DNA of 39,794 bases from an uncultured Anaerolineae bacterium (GCA_937927775.1 CALBEF010000078.1:1-39794), one strand, 5' to 3'. Counted from the first letter of the stretch, positions 1 to 7,651 are shown. Made by a program: numbers and translations. Notes: generated from the letters alone by a model not told the origin.

Positions 1-632
1 GGCACGCCGTGATCACGGCTTTCGCGCAACAGTTCGTATTTCTCGACGAATGGGCGCAATGTTTCGCCGTAGAGCCGGATACGCCGGATCGTCAACCTCG
101 GGTTGCCTGACTCGACCGGGCGCACTTTGTAATGCGCGCCCGCGAACACCGTCTCGACCAACCGCATGACGTATGCATGCTCTTCGTCGTTAACGGTCAT
201 CAATTCGATGGTCAAGCTGCGGTTCGTGCCCTTGTCGTATTGCCCGACGAATCCATCGCCCTGAATCCAACCGGCCAGCGCGCACTCGGCAATGTCACGC
301 TCTTCCGAAGTTTGCCCGACAGCAGTAGTCGTCACGAGGCGCATGCGCTGGCCCGGCGCAAGCTGATCCACTCTCAACCAGCGGCCCACGCCGCGCCGCT
401 CATCGGCAGCCCAGACCAGATGATCGCCGGTCGCTTCGACGAAGACGCCATTCTTCAGCGCGATCCGATACACAGGCTTCTGGCCGTTGGACTTAACGGC
501 AACCACGCGCGTCTTCCCCGCGCCACCCTCGGAGCCGTCAAAAACCTCCAGGCCGATCATGTTCTGCGTGACGATCTCGCCGATGGCCAGCGGGCCGGAT
601 GGCGTAGAGATTAAGGCGTCGAAGGGCTGGCA
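1..632 (-). mobile_element. Intein with LAGLIDADG homing endonuclease inside NrdJ (partial)
   Basis: An in-frame protein intron of which 210 residues are visible. It begins with Cys (codon 632-630) at the point where NrdJ should read HAC-FIQ. Seen directly: the splicing block A (Cys followed by ALISTPSG-PLAIGEI), block B with the TxxH motif TGDH, and the endonuclease block C LAGWIQGDG at about 278-252. The second LAGLIDADG helix and the C-terminal splicing blocks (His-Asn junction) would lie left of the window. The insertion site matches the redox-active cysteine of class II enzymes, so the first residue of the C-extein should be that cysteine; this part is inferred from the family. Confidence 0.88.
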
Positions 633-1202
633 CGCATGCGGTTGCGGGTGCGTGTAAGCGTCCTCTGAAGCAACAACCTGGCCGCTGGCCGGCTCGACGT
701 AGAAGTGCCCTTGCGCCGGCCCGGTGATGCCATACGCCCAGTTCAGGCCGGTGTTAAACCACTGCGGGCTGTTCGGCGCCGCCATCTGCATCGCCAGCAT
801 GTAACACAGCTCGTCGTAGAACGACCGCGCGTCCTCTTCGCTGTCAAAGTAGCCGTGCTTCCAGCCCCAGTAGGTCCATGTGCCGGCCAGGCGATGAAAG
901 ACCTGCCGCGCGTCCCGCTCGGCTCCCAGTGCCGCGCCCTCTGCCGGCGTCGAACGCTGCAACCAGGCCGGCACGTCCTCCTCGGCGACACGGCGCATCT
1001 GATCCGGCACGCCCGCTTTGCGGAAATACTTCTGCGCCAGAATATCGACCGCCACCTGCGACCAGTGCGCCGGAACATCGATTCCCTGCATCTCGAATAC
1101 CGTCGAACCGTCCGGGTTGCGAATCACAGAACTGCGCTTCTCGAACGGAATGCTTGCGTATGGACTGCTGTTCGGTTGGGTGAAAACTCGCTTGATCTTC
1201 AT
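1..1202 (-). CDS. nrdJ: Class II ribonucleotide reductase NrdJ, 5' part, interrupted by an intein; partial at left edge
   Basis: Adenosylcobalamin-dependent ribonucleotide reductase, which reduces ribonucleotides to deoxyribonucleotides in the cytoplasm. The visible frame gives 400 codons. Residues 1-190 are the N-extein, with the class II signatures PFEKRSSVIRNPDGS near residue 20, APNSPQWFNTGLNWAYGI near residue 150 and THPQPHA at 184-190. At Cys191 the expected continuation (FIQSV in the family) is replaced by QPFDALISTPSGPLAIGEI, an intein block A. Block B is TGDH at 258-261, and a LAGLIDADG-type endonuclease motif LAGWIQGDG lies at 309-317. The frame is open to position 1, so the rest of the intein and the C-extein with the radical-site residues lie outside. 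nrdR ends 45 bp upstream on the same strand, so the two probably form one NrdR-controlled operon. The start is ATG; no better start is seen. Confidence 0.93.
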   Translation of the reverse strand, partial: MKIKRVFTQPNSSPYASIPFEKRSSVIRNPDGSTVFEMQGIDVPAHWSQVAVDILAQKYFRKAGVPDQMRRVAEEDVPAWLQRSTPAEGAALGAERDARQVFHRLAGTWTYWGWKHGYFDSEEDARSFYDELCYMLAMQMAAPNSPQWFNTGLNWAYGITGPAQGHFYVEPASGQVVASEDAYTHPQPHACQPFDALISTPSGPLAIGEIVTQNMIGLEVFDGSEGGAGKTRVVAVKSNGQKPVYRIALKNGVFVEATGDHLVWAADERRGVGRWLRVDQLAPGQRMRLVTTTAVGQTSEERDIAECALAGWIQGDGFVGQYDKGTNRSLTIELMTVNDEEHAYVMRLVETVFAGAHYKVRPVESGNPRLTIRRIRLYGETLRPFVEKYELLRESRDHGV

Positions 1203-1247
1203 GGCTCCCTCTTTCACGCCCGTGTCGCGCCCGCTTGACAGGCGCCG

Positions 1248-1700
1248 CTATCGCTCTGCCAGCAACTTCTCGATTTCCTTCTTCACGCTCTCCAGGTCTT
1301 TCAGGTTGAGATACACAATCGCATACCGGATGTAGGCCACTTCATCCAGCTTGCGCAATCCATTCAGCACCATGTCCCCGATATCGCGCGCGGCAACCTC
1401 GGATTTGTTGAGCGCCACTACCTGCGCCTCGACCAGATCGACCAGCCGGTCGATATCCTCGGCCGACACCGGCCGTTTGGCGCACGAGATCCTGATGCCC
1501 TCCAGAATCTTGTCGCGGTTGAACGCCTCCCGGCGTCCCCCGCGCTTCACCACCAGCGGTGTGGATTCGACGACGCGCTCAACCGTGCTGAACCGCTTGT
1601 TGCAGCTCTTGCATTCGCGCCGCCGACGGATTCCGCCGCCTGCCTCCCGAATTGTGTCGATTACATGCGTGCTGCCTGATCCACATGCCGGACACTTCAT
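1248..1700 (-). CDS. nrdR: Transcriptional repressor NrdR
   Basis: ATP/dATP-sensing repressor of ribonucleotide reductase genes, 150 aa as usual for the family. The N-terminal zinc ribbon starts MKCPACGSGSTHVIDT, with two CxxC pairs (CPAC, CKSC) and the RRRREC basic stretch. An ATP-cone follows from about residue 47 (PLVVKRGGRREAFNRDKI). The start at 1700 is chosen because the zinc ribbon begins there and a GGGGGTGGGA Shine-Dalgarno lies just upstream; an in-frame start 33 bp further upstream would place the start inside an operator. It heads a two-gene operon with nrdJ, and paired NrdR boxes lie 25-70 bp before the start, so it is likely autoregulated. Confidence 0.97.
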   Translation of the reverse strand: MKCPACGSGSTHVIDTIREAGGGIRRRRECKSCNKRFSTVERVVESTPLVVKRGGRREAFNRDKILEGIRISCAKRPVSAEDIDRLVDLVEAQVVALNKSEVAARDIGDMVLNGLRKLDEVAYIRYAIVYLNLKDLESVKKEIEKLLAER

Positions 1701-1724
1701 GAATATCCCACCCCCGCAAAGACA

Positions 1725-1740
1725 TCGCCACATATGGCGG
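1725..1740 (-). promoter_or_regulatory. NrdR box, proximal copy
   Basis: The core CGCCACATATGGCG (1726-1739) matches the invariant positions of the NrdR consensus acaCwAtATaTwGtgt. It is the exact reverse complement of the second box 31 bp away. It lies 25 bp before the nrdR start codon. Confidence 0.82.
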
Positions 1741-1755
1741 TCATAACTTAATTTA

Positions 1756-1771
1756 GCGCCATATGTGGCGT
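1756..1771 (-). promoter_or_regulatory. NrdR box, distal copy
   Basis: The core CGCCATATGTGGCG (1757-1770) is spaced 31 bp start to start from the proximal box. This is about three helical turns, one of the spacings known for tandem NrdR boxes. It begins about 8 bp after the predicted transcription start. Confidence 0.82.
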
Positions 1772-1785
1772 CTTCAGGGAACGCG

Positions 1786-1815
1786 ATTCTACGACGCCCC
1801 GTCGTCGTTTGTCAA
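1786..1815 (-). promoter_or_regulatory. Sigma70-type promoter of nrdR-nrdJ
   Basis: On the minus strand, TTGACA (1815-1810), 18 bp spacer, TAGAAT (1791-1786). The predicted start near 1779 puts both NrdR boxes in the initially transcribed region. Confidence 0.75.
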
Positions 1816-1977
1816 CGACTGAACCTTAAAATCTGCAAACTGCTATCGCCTGAGGAAAGCGATCACAAAACAATCAGAGGATGCGCGCAACGCTCAACGC
1901 CTTCACACAGCAGTAATTTGCCGGATGCGTTGAACGCGGGCCTGACGCGCCAAAGCAATGACAGGGCGACAACGCGC

Positions 1978-2001
1978 CTTGTCACCCTGTCACCCTGTCA
2001 C
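1978..2001 (-). repeat. Octamer tandem array after ftsZ (3 units)
   Basis: Read on the minus strand, three units of the form GTGACARG follow the ftsZ stop codon after 1 bp. The same octamer follows the metal ATPase gene at 35487-35526 in the same orientation relative to its gene. Confidence 0.85.
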
Positions 2002-2002
2002 T

Positions 2003-3163
2003 TCAGCGCCGGCGCAGGAACGATGGCAGTTCGAGATTATCCGGGTCAATCGGCATCTGGCGGGTCGCCCGTTCCGCCGGCTCTCCAGATGCCGTCGCGG
2101 TTGACATGGAGGTGGTCGTCGACATCGTTCGCGCAGGGTTGCGAGCGGTCGATGTCTGTGCGCTTATTGTTCGTGGCAGCCGTCGCGGCGCGCTGCCGGT
2201 CTGGTCAAAACCCGTTGCGATGACTGTGATGCGAATCTGTTCCTTCATCGACTCGTCGATCACCGCGCCGAAGATCACGTTGCAGTCCGGGTGCGCAGCC
2301 GCCTTGATCAGCGACGCAGCCTCATTCACCTCAAACAGGCTCATGTCCGGCCCGCCGGTGATGTTGAACAGAATGCCGCGCGCGCCATCGATGGTGACGT
2401 CCAGCAGGCTGGAGGTGATGGCCTGTTCGGCGGCCGTGCGGGCGCGACCTTCGCCGGACGAAGTGCCAACCGCCATGAGGGCGGCGCCGCCTTCAGACAT
2501 GATCGCCCGCACATCGGCGAAGTCCAGGTTGATCAGGCCGGGCACCGTAATCACTTCGCTAATGCCCTGAATGCCCTGACGCAGCACATCGTCGGCCGTG
2601 CGGAACGACTGCTGCAAACTGGCCCGCTTGTCAACGATGTCGAGCAATCGATCGTTCGGTATGACGATCAGCGTGTCAACGTGCTCTTTGAGTTTTTCGA
2701 TGCCGGCTTCGGCGGCGCGCGCGCGTGGCGTGCCCTCGAACGAGAACGGGCGCGTCACAACGCCGATCGTCAGCGCGCCCAGTTCCTTCGAGATGCGCGC
2801 AATCACCGGCGCTGCGCCGGTGCCGGTGCCGCCACCCATCCCGCAGGTGATGAATACCATGTCGGCGCCCTTCAGGATGCTGTACAGCTCATCCGAGGAT
2901 TCTTCGGCCGCCTTTTCGCCGGCTTCCGGGTTTCCGCCGGCGCCCAGTCCCCGCGTGACTTTGTCGCCAATACGAACACGCACCGGCGCATGGCTCAACA
3001 TCAATGCCTGTTGATCGGTGTTGACAGAGATGAACTCGACGCCGGCCAGACCTTCTGTGATCATCCGGTTGACCGCGTTCTGGCCGCCACCGCCGACGCC
3101 CACGACCTTGATTTGAGCCGGGGACTCAGCACGAACTGATTGCGTTCCCAAATATGTATCCAT
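2003..3163 (-). CDS. ftsZ: Cell division protein FtsZ
   Basis: Tubulin-like GTPase that polymerises into the cytokinetic Z ring; 386 aa. Seen: the nucleotide loop [15 protein letters not shown] near residues 20-34, the tubulin signature GGGTGTG at 110-116, the T7 loop NLDFAD near 215, a variable Thr/Ser/Ala-rich linker and the C-terminal peptide [10 protein letters not shown] that binds FtsA. The start at 3163 (MDTYLGTQ) is chosen because the open frame further upstream has no family similarity and contains the promoter; AGGAAGGGGG lies about 15 bp before it. It is the last gene of the dcw cluster, separated from ftsA by 239 bp with its own promoter. Confidence 0.98.
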   Translation of the reverse strand: MDTYLGTQSVRAESPAQIKVVGVGGGGQNAVNRMITEGLAGVEFISVNTDQQALMLSHAPVRVRIGDKVTRGLGAGGNPEAGEKAAEESSDELYSILKGADMVFITCGMGGGTGTGAAPVIARISKELGALTIGVVTRPFSFEGTPRARAAEAGIEKLKEHVDTLIVIPNDRLLDIVDKRASLQQSFRTADDVLRQGIQGISEVITVPGLINLDFADVRAIMSEGGAALMAVGTSSGEGRARTAAEQAITSSLLDVTIDGARGILFNITGGPDMSLFEVNEAASLIKAAAHPDCNVIFGAVIDESMKEQIRITVIATGFDQTGSAPRRLPRTISAQTSTARNPARTMSTTTSMSTATASGEPAERATRQMPIDPDNLELPSFLRRR

Positions 3164-3241
3164 TTTTGATTTGGCCCCCTTCCTGTCCGCCAAACCTCTC
3201 ACTTGCAGTGGCCTGTGCCTCATGCCAAAGAGCAAGCCAGC

Positions 3242-3272
3242 CGGGTTGCCCAGGCAGGCAGTCCTGCCCAGG
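3242..3272. repeat. GC-rich dispersed element with CAGGCAGGCAG core
   Basis: Lies in the ftsZ leader. The core CAGGCAGGCAG is followed by TCCTGCCC, which can pair back as a short hairpin (GGCAGG/CCTGCC). A similar segment with the same core occurs at 23991-24021 inside the glutamine cyclotransferase gene. Confidence 0.45.
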
Positions 3273-3282
3273 ATGTGCACCG

Positions 3283-3310
3283 ATTCTAGCCCGATAATCC
3301 ACAAAGTCAA
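3283..3310 (-). promoter_or_regulatory. Sigma70-type promoter of ftsZ
   Basis: Minus strand TTGACT (3310-3305), 16 bp spacer, TAGAAT (3288-3283). The predicted start near 3276 gives a leader of roughly 110 nt before ftsZ. Confidence 0.7.
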
Positions 3311-3324
3311 GCCACTTATCCACA
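3295..3324 (+). promoter_or_regulatory. Two DnaA-box-like sites around the ftsZ -35
   Basis: TTATCCACA at 3316-3324 is a perfect DnaA 9-mer. TAATCCACA at 3295-3303 has one mismatch. They are on the same strand, 21 bp apart (two helical turns), and bracket the -35 hexamer at 3305-3310. Confidence 0.6.
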
Positions 3325-3402
3325 ACTTCTACACAGGCATCCGAATTTTAAGTTTTTGATGAGAATTCACATAGATTCCACCTCGGTTGTCTCCAGGTGT
3401 TT

Positions 3403-4638
3403 CTACCCGCCTTTCGGCAGCAGGTTGCTCCACCAGCCTTTCATGTTCAGGTTCAAAGTGGGCCGGCGGCGCTTGCTGGGCCGGGCCACAATGTCGTGCA
3501 TTCCCCATTTCAGCAACCCGATGGCCGTCGAGTAGGCGGGCGAGTGGAGCGTATCCACCAGTCCCTGCAAGCCGGTCGGTTGCGCGATGCGCACCGGCAG
3601 ATTCGTCACGTCGCGGGCCACGTCGCGCAGACCCGGCAACAACGCGCCGCCGCCGGTGATCACCAGGCCGGCCGGCAGCAGGCCGTCATAGCCGCTCCGC
3701 TTGATCTCCTGCACGATCAAACCGAACAGCTCCTCGGCGCGGGCATGCAGAATCTCGGCCGTCTCGCGCCGGTGAACGCTCACCTTCTCCTCGTCCCCGA
3801 AGCCGGCCACAATGAACGGATTCTCCAGCGGCAGGTCGTTTGGGTTGCAGTGGCCGTTGGCAAGTTTGATCTGCTCCGCCGTCTCGAGCGGCAGGCGCAG
3901 GCACAACGCCAGATCGCTGGTGAAGTGCGCGCCGGCCACTTCCAGCACACACGTGTGCCACACCACGCCGTCAATGAAAATGGCGATGTCGGTCGTGCCG
4001 TTTCCAATGTCCACCAGCACGACGCCCATTTCCCGCTCGGTTGAGGTCAGCACTGCTTCCGCCGAGCCGAGCGCCGTGAGCACGAGTTCGCTCACGTCGA
4101 TCTGGGCTGCGTTGGCGCACTTGATCAGATTCTGGATCGACGTTGTGGCGCCGGTGACGATGTGGGCCTGCACCTCGAGCCGGAACCCCAGCATGCCGAT
4201 CGGGTTGCGCACGCCGTCCTGCTCGTCAACCTTAAAATGGCGCGGGATCACGTGGATGATTTCGCGGTTGTTCGGCACGCTAATGGCCTGCGCCGACTCC
4301 AGGCTGTGATTGATGTCGTTCAGGCTGACGCCCTGATCGCCCCGGCTGATGGCGACGGCCCCGTGACTGTTCTGCGAACCGATGTGACTGCCGGAGATGC
4401 TGACGATGGCGCTGTTGATCTTGAGCGCTGAGGATCGCTCCGCTCCATCCAGCGACTCCCGAATCGCAGCCGTTGCCTCGGCCACATTGATGATCTGCCC
4501 GCGCTTCATGCCGCGCGCCGGCGCCACGCCCACGCCAATGACGCTGAACTCGCCCGGCGCAGCCGTCGCTTCGCCCACCAGACTGACCACCTTCGAGCTG
4601 CCCACATCGACCGCAGCAATTATTCTGGGTTCTGCCAT
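3403..4638 (-). CDS. ftsA: Cell division protein FtsA
   Basis: Actin-like ATPase that tethers FtsZ filaments to the membrane and recruits later division proteins; 411 aa. Seen: the phosphate-1 motif AAVDVGSSKV near residues 8-17, the 1C subdomain region with the NPIGM segment, the phosphate-2 motif VDIGNGTTDIAIF near 200-212, the adenosine motif VITGGGALLPGL near 325, and a C-terminal amphipathic tail (GWWSNLLPK) that would serve as the membrane-targeting helix. The Shine-Dalgarno is weak (GAGAAAG). It lies between ftsQ (gap 60 bp, filled with a heptamer array) and ftsZ, as in a classical dcw cluster. Confidence 0.97.
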   Translation of the reverse strand: MAEPRIIAAVDVGSSKVVSLVGEATAAPGEFSVIGVGVAPARGMKRGQIINVAEATAAIRESLDGAERSSALKINSAIVSISGSHIGSQNSHGAVAISRGDQGVSLNDINHSLESAQAISVPNNREIIHVIPRHFKVDEQDGVRNPIGMLGFRLEVQAHIVTGATTSIQNLIKCANAAQIDVSELVLTALGSAEAVLTSTEREMGVVLVDIGNGTTDIAIFIDGVVWHTCVLEVAGAHFTSDLALCLRLPLETAEQIKLANGHCNPNDLPLENPFIVAGFGDEEKVSVHRRETAEILHARAEELFGLIVQEIKRSGYDGLLPAGLVITGGGALLPGLRDVARDVTNLPVRIAQPTGLQGLVDTLHSPAYSTAIGLLKWGMHDIVARPSKRRRPTLNLNMKGWWSNLLPKGG

Positions 4639-4654
4639 TGCTTTCTCGCCATCC

Positions 4655-4713
4655 GACTACTGGCTACTGGCTACTGACTACTGGCTACTGACTACTGACT
4701 ACTGGCTACTGAC
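4655..4713. repeat. Heptamer tandem array GRCTACT, 8.4 units
   Basis: Eight consecutive 7-mers, GACTACT or GGCTACT, plus three bases, in unbroken register. The array spans the ftsQ-ftsA junction. It encodes the last residues of FtsQ and supplies its TAG stop (4701-4699). Confidence 0.95.
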
Positions 4714-5532
4714 GTAATACGGCGCTTCCAAAAATCGAACGTCGATCACACCCGGCGCCAGTTTGTCGCCGGCCAGTTGCGCGCGCAACAGCCGCGCCAG
4801 CGCCACTTTCTCAGCCATGTCGCCATCCCGCTCCGACCATCCCAGCCGCACGCGCCAACCGCCCTCCTCAGCATAGGTAACGCCATATCGGGCGCTGTAC
4901 ACATACAGACGAGCATCTGGATTCAGGTCAGCCAGTTCGGTCAATGTGCGCAGCAGCGCCGGCTCAATCGTCTGGCCAATCTGCGGGCCGGCGCCATCCC
5001 GCGCCTCGCTGCGCAGCCGCAGCGAAGCGGGCATATCGCCCAACGCCTGCTGCACCTTGCCGCTGCGATCGATCCACACCAGCCCCTGCGGCGTTTCCCA
5101 CAGCGCCAGCGCCTGAGACACCTGCGCCACGATGGCGCAGGTGACAGTTCCTTCCCATGTGCACGTCACCTCGGCTGCATCGATGCCTGGCAAATCGTCG
5201 ATCCGCTTCGCCGCCGCATTCAGATCGACGAAGGCAAAATGCTCGCCGGCCAGCCCACTGGCCCCGATGATTTGCGCCGGCGGCACAGCCTGGTTGTTGT
5301 GCACACGAATCGAGTCAGCCGCAATGATGAATGCGTCGCCGGTGAACCAGCGCGCGCCCAGCACAATGACCGCCGCCAACACCGCCACTGCGCCGATCCC
5401 CAGACGCGCCGCCCGACTGAGGCGCGCTGTTGCAGGCGCCCGCCGCCGGCTGACGCGCCCCGCCGCGCGCGCCACGTCAAAGCGCGTGCGCGCGTATTTG
5501 CGCCTGGGTCGGTAGCGATGCATGTCGGACAT
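4699..5532 (-). CDS. ftsQ: Cell division protein FtsQ/DivIB
   Basis: Bitopic membrane protein of the FtsQBL complex, 277 aa. A basic cytoplasmic N-terminus (residues 1-45, many Arg) is followed by one membrane helix near 48-66 (GIGAVAVLAAVIVLGARWF). A POTRA domain follows (DSIRVHNNQAVPPAQIIGASGL, with the DLPGIDAAEV segment), then the FtsQ beta domain. Recognition rests on topology, POTRA-like sequence and position between ddl and ftsA. The C-terminus VSSQ and the stop codon are encoded by the heptamer array. Upstream of the start there is another array (5540-5637) and no Shine-Dalgarno; a second ATG lies three codons in. Confidence 0.9.
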   Translation of the reverse strand: MSDMHRYRPRRKYARTRFDVARAAGRVSRRRAPATARLSRAARLGIGAVAVLAAVIVLGARWFTGDAFIIAADSIRVHNNQAVPPAQIIGASGLAGEHFAFVDLNAAAKRIDDLPGIDAAEVTCTWEGTVTCAIVAQVSQALALWETPQGLVWIDRSGKVQQALGDMPASLRLRSEARDGAGPQIGQTIEPALLRTLTELADLNPDARLYVYSARYGVTYAEEGGWRVRLGWSERDGDMAEKVALARLLRAQLAGDKLAPGVIDVRFLEAPYYVSSQ

Positions 5533-5539
5533 GGCAGTA

Positions 5540-5637
5540 GTCGTTAGTAGTCAGTCGTCAGTAGTCAGAACACAAAGCACAGAGTGCAGCACCTGACACC
5601 TGACACTCAGCACTCTGAACCCTCAACCCTCAACCCG
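5540..5637. repeat. Composite heptamer array, 14 units, ftsQ-ddl junction
   Basis: Fourteen 7-mers in one register, in the order GTMGTYA-type units, then GAACACA/AAGCACA, then CACCTGA-like, GCACTCT and CAACCCT units. It fills the 90 bp gap and supplies the end and TGA stop of ddl (5625-5623). It has the same length and sub-family order as the array at 6633-6730. Confidence 0.9.
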
Positions 5638-6630
5638 CCACTCCCTGCCTCGCTCCAGCGCCAACTGAATGAGACAGTCCAAAAGCGCCGGATACGACAG
5701 GCCGGTCGCCGTCCACAACCTGGGGTACATACTGATCGACGTGAACCCCGGAATGGTATTGACTTCATTGACGAACAACTCTCCCGTTTGCCCATTCATC
5801 AGGAAATCGACCCGGGTCATCCCCTGAATATCGGCTGCGCGCGCCACTTCAACGGCCATATCTCGAACGCGGCGCGCCAGGTCATCCGGGATCGGCGCAG
5901 GGATGAGCAGCTCCGATTCTTCTTCGCCTTTGGCCAGATACTTGGCGGCATAGTCATAGAACTCGCGGCGCGGCCTGATTTCGCCCACCACCGAGGCGCG
6001 CAAGTCATTGTTGCCCAGCACGCTCACCTCCAGTTCGCGCGCATGCGGCACCGCCGCCTCGATCAAAACCTTTCGATCCCAGTTCAGCGCCTCGACCACG
6101 CCCGCTGCGATCTCCTCGACCGATTTGCACTTGCTGATGCCGACGCTGCTGCCCATGTTGGCCGGCTTCACGAACACCGGCAGCCCCAGCGCCATCACCG
6201 CCTGCGTGACGATCGACTCGGGCCGGGAGCGCCACTCATGCCCCGGCACAACCATCGCCCGCGCCACCGGCAGACCGTGCGCGCGCATGACATCCTTGAA
6301 AATCGCCTTGTCCATGCCGACCGCCGAGCCGGCCACGCCGGCCCCAACGAACGGCACGCCGAGCAACCGCAGCAATCCCTGCACCGTGCCGTCTTCGCCA
6401 TTCGGCCCGTGCAGCACTGGAAACACCACATCGAATTCGCGCAGCGATTCGAGCGGCACAGGCCAGCGCCCGTCCCTGCCGATCAGCACCGGCGTCACGT
6501 CATAGCGATCTGCGTCCAGCGCTTGCATGACCGAAGCCGCCGACATCAGGCTGACCTCGTGCTCGCCGCTCTGCCCACCGTACAACACGGCCACTTTGAT
6601 CTTCGGTTGTGATGACGCAGTTTGTTCCAT
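5623..6630 (-). CDS. ddl: D-alanine--D-alanine ligase
   Basis: ATP-grasp ligase that makes the D-Ala-D-Ala dipeptide used by MurF; 335 aa. Seen: the N-terminal LYGGQSGEHEVSL motif near residues 16-28, HGPNGEDGTVQGLLRLLGVPFVG near 74-96, the ATP-grasp lysine region VFVKPANMGSSVGISK near 150-166, and the metal and substrate loop FVNEVNTIPGFTSISMYPRL near 287-306. The final residues VEG and the stop codon come from the repeat array. The start ATG directly follows the 6633-6730 array with no Shine-Dalgarno. It belongs to the peptidoglycan precursor block between murB and ftsQ. Confidence 0.97.
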   Translation of the reverse strand: MEQTASSQPKIKVAVLYGGQSGEHEVSLMSAASVMQALDADRYDVTPVLIGRDGRWPVPLESLREFDVVFPVLHGPNGEDGTVQGLLRLLGVPFVGAGVAGSAVGMDKAIFKDVMRAHGLPVARAMVVPGHEWRSRPESIVTQAVMALGLPVFVKPANMGSSVGISKCKSVEEIAAGVVEALNWDRKVLIEAAVPHARELEVSVLGNNDLRASVVGEIRPRREFYDYAAKYLAKGEEESELLIPAPIPDDLARRVRDMAVEVARAADIQGMTRVDFLMNGQTGELFVNEVNTIPGFTSISMYPRLWTATGLSYPALLDCLIQLALERGREWRVEG

Positions 6631-6632
6631 GA

Positions 6633-6730
6633 GTCGTCAGTAGTCAGTAGTCAGAACACAGAATACAGAGCACAGAGCACAGAACACAGCACTCAGCACT
6701 CTCCACTCAGCACTCTCAACCCTCAACCTT
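6633..6730. repeat. Composite heptamer array, 14 units, ddl-murB junction
   Basis: Fourteen 7-mers in one register: GTCGTCA, GTAGTCA twice, five GARYACA units, alternating GCACTCA/GCACTCT units, then CAACCCT and CAACCTT. It supplies the end and TGA stop of murB (6725-6723) and leaves the ddl start without a Shine-Dalgarno. Confidence 0.92.
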
Positions 6731-7643
6731 CCCGCTCCCACTCTCCCACCAGCTCGACCTCAAGCTCGAGCCAGATATTGAAACGTTCCAACACAGCCGC
6801 GCGGGCCAGATCAATCAGCGCCTTGACATCCGCCGCCGTTGCCTGCCCGGTGGCATTGACGAAGAAATTCGCATGCGCCGGCGAGATCATCGCCCCGCCG
6901 CGCTGCGCGCCTTTCAACCCACAGGCGTCAATCAGCCGGCCGGCATAGTCGCCCGGCGGGTTCTTGAACATGCTGCCCATCGTTGCGCCCGGTGGCTGCG
7001 ACGCCCGCCGCCGCGCCTGGAACTCGGCCGCTCGGCGCTCCAGATTGACGCGATGATCGCGCTTCAAATCAAACAAGGCGCCGAGCACAATCGGGCGCTC
7101 CTCCGGTCGGTACTGTTTCAACGCGCTCTGGCGATACGCAAACGCAAGCTGGCGCGGCGTCCAGTATTCCGGCTGTTCGCCCCGGCGCAGGATGCGCGCC
7201 AGGTGCAAATTCGTCCCGACTTCCGTGCCATGCGCGCCGGCATTGCCCACCACCGCGCCGCCGACCGTTCCCGGCACGCCGATCGCCCACTCCACGCCGG
7301 CCAGTCCGCGCTCGATGCAATCCCGCGCCAGCGTCGCCAGCACGACGCCCGAATCCGCCTCCACGCGCGCCGCAATATCCTTTACCGTGAACCTGACCTC
7401 GCGCGTGCGGTTGAGGACGACCAGCCCGCGCACACCGGCGTCGCTTACCAGAATGTTCGCCCCGCCGCCGATGACGATGCACGGCAACCCCAGCGCATCG
7501 GCGCGGTTGACCAGCGCCACCAGTTCGTCTGTGGCGCGCGCGTCAACCAGCAAATCCGCCGGCCCGCCGATGCGCGCGGTGGTGTAGCGGGCCATCGGCT
7601 CGTTGCGCTTCGCGCGGGTCTTCAGCACATCCAGAATATCCAT
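6723..7643 (-). CDS. murB: UDP-N-acetylenolpyruvoylglucosamine reductase MurB
   Basis: FAD- and NADPH-dependent reductase that produces UDP-MurNAc; 306 aa. Seen: the FAD-binding stretch VIGGGANILVSDAG near residues 57-70, GVPGTVGGAVVGNAGAHG near 121-138, the active-site Ser region PGATMGSMFKNPPGDYAG near 218-235 and the C-terminal catalytic Glu region near WLELEVELVGEW. The layout without the extra Tyr loop fits the short (type II) MurB. It follows murC after 27 bp that hold a small hairpin. The C-terminal REG and the stop lie in a heptamer array, as for ddl. Confidence 0.97.
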   Translation of the reverse strand: MDILDVLKTRAKRNEPMARYTTARIGGPADLLVDARATDELVALVNRADALGLPCIVIGGGANILVSDAGVRGLVVLNRTREVRFTVKDIAARVEADSGVVLATLARDCIERGLAGVEWAIGVPGTVGGAVVGNAGAHGTEVGTNLHLARILRRGEQPEYWTPRQLAFAYRQSALKQYRPEERPIVLGALFDLKRDHRVNLERRAAEFQARRRASQPPGATMGSMFKNPPGDYAGRLIDACGLKGAQRGGAMISPAHANFFVNATGQATAADVKALIDLARAAVLERFNIWLELEVELVGEWEREG

Positions 7644-7651
7644 GAGCGCAT

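Larger units (their letters stand above)
1701..2002. other. Intergenic region between ftsZ and nrdR
   Basis: About 300 bp without a gene. It holds the nrdR promoter, the two NrdR boxes and, next to the ftsZ stop codon, a short octamer array. I see no strong Rho-independent terminator for ftsZ, so read-through into nrdR is possible. Confidence 0.7.

Noticed and set aside
5535..6730. CRISPR-like array
   Set aside because: Units are 7 bp with no spacers and no cas genes are present; these are simple tandem repeats.
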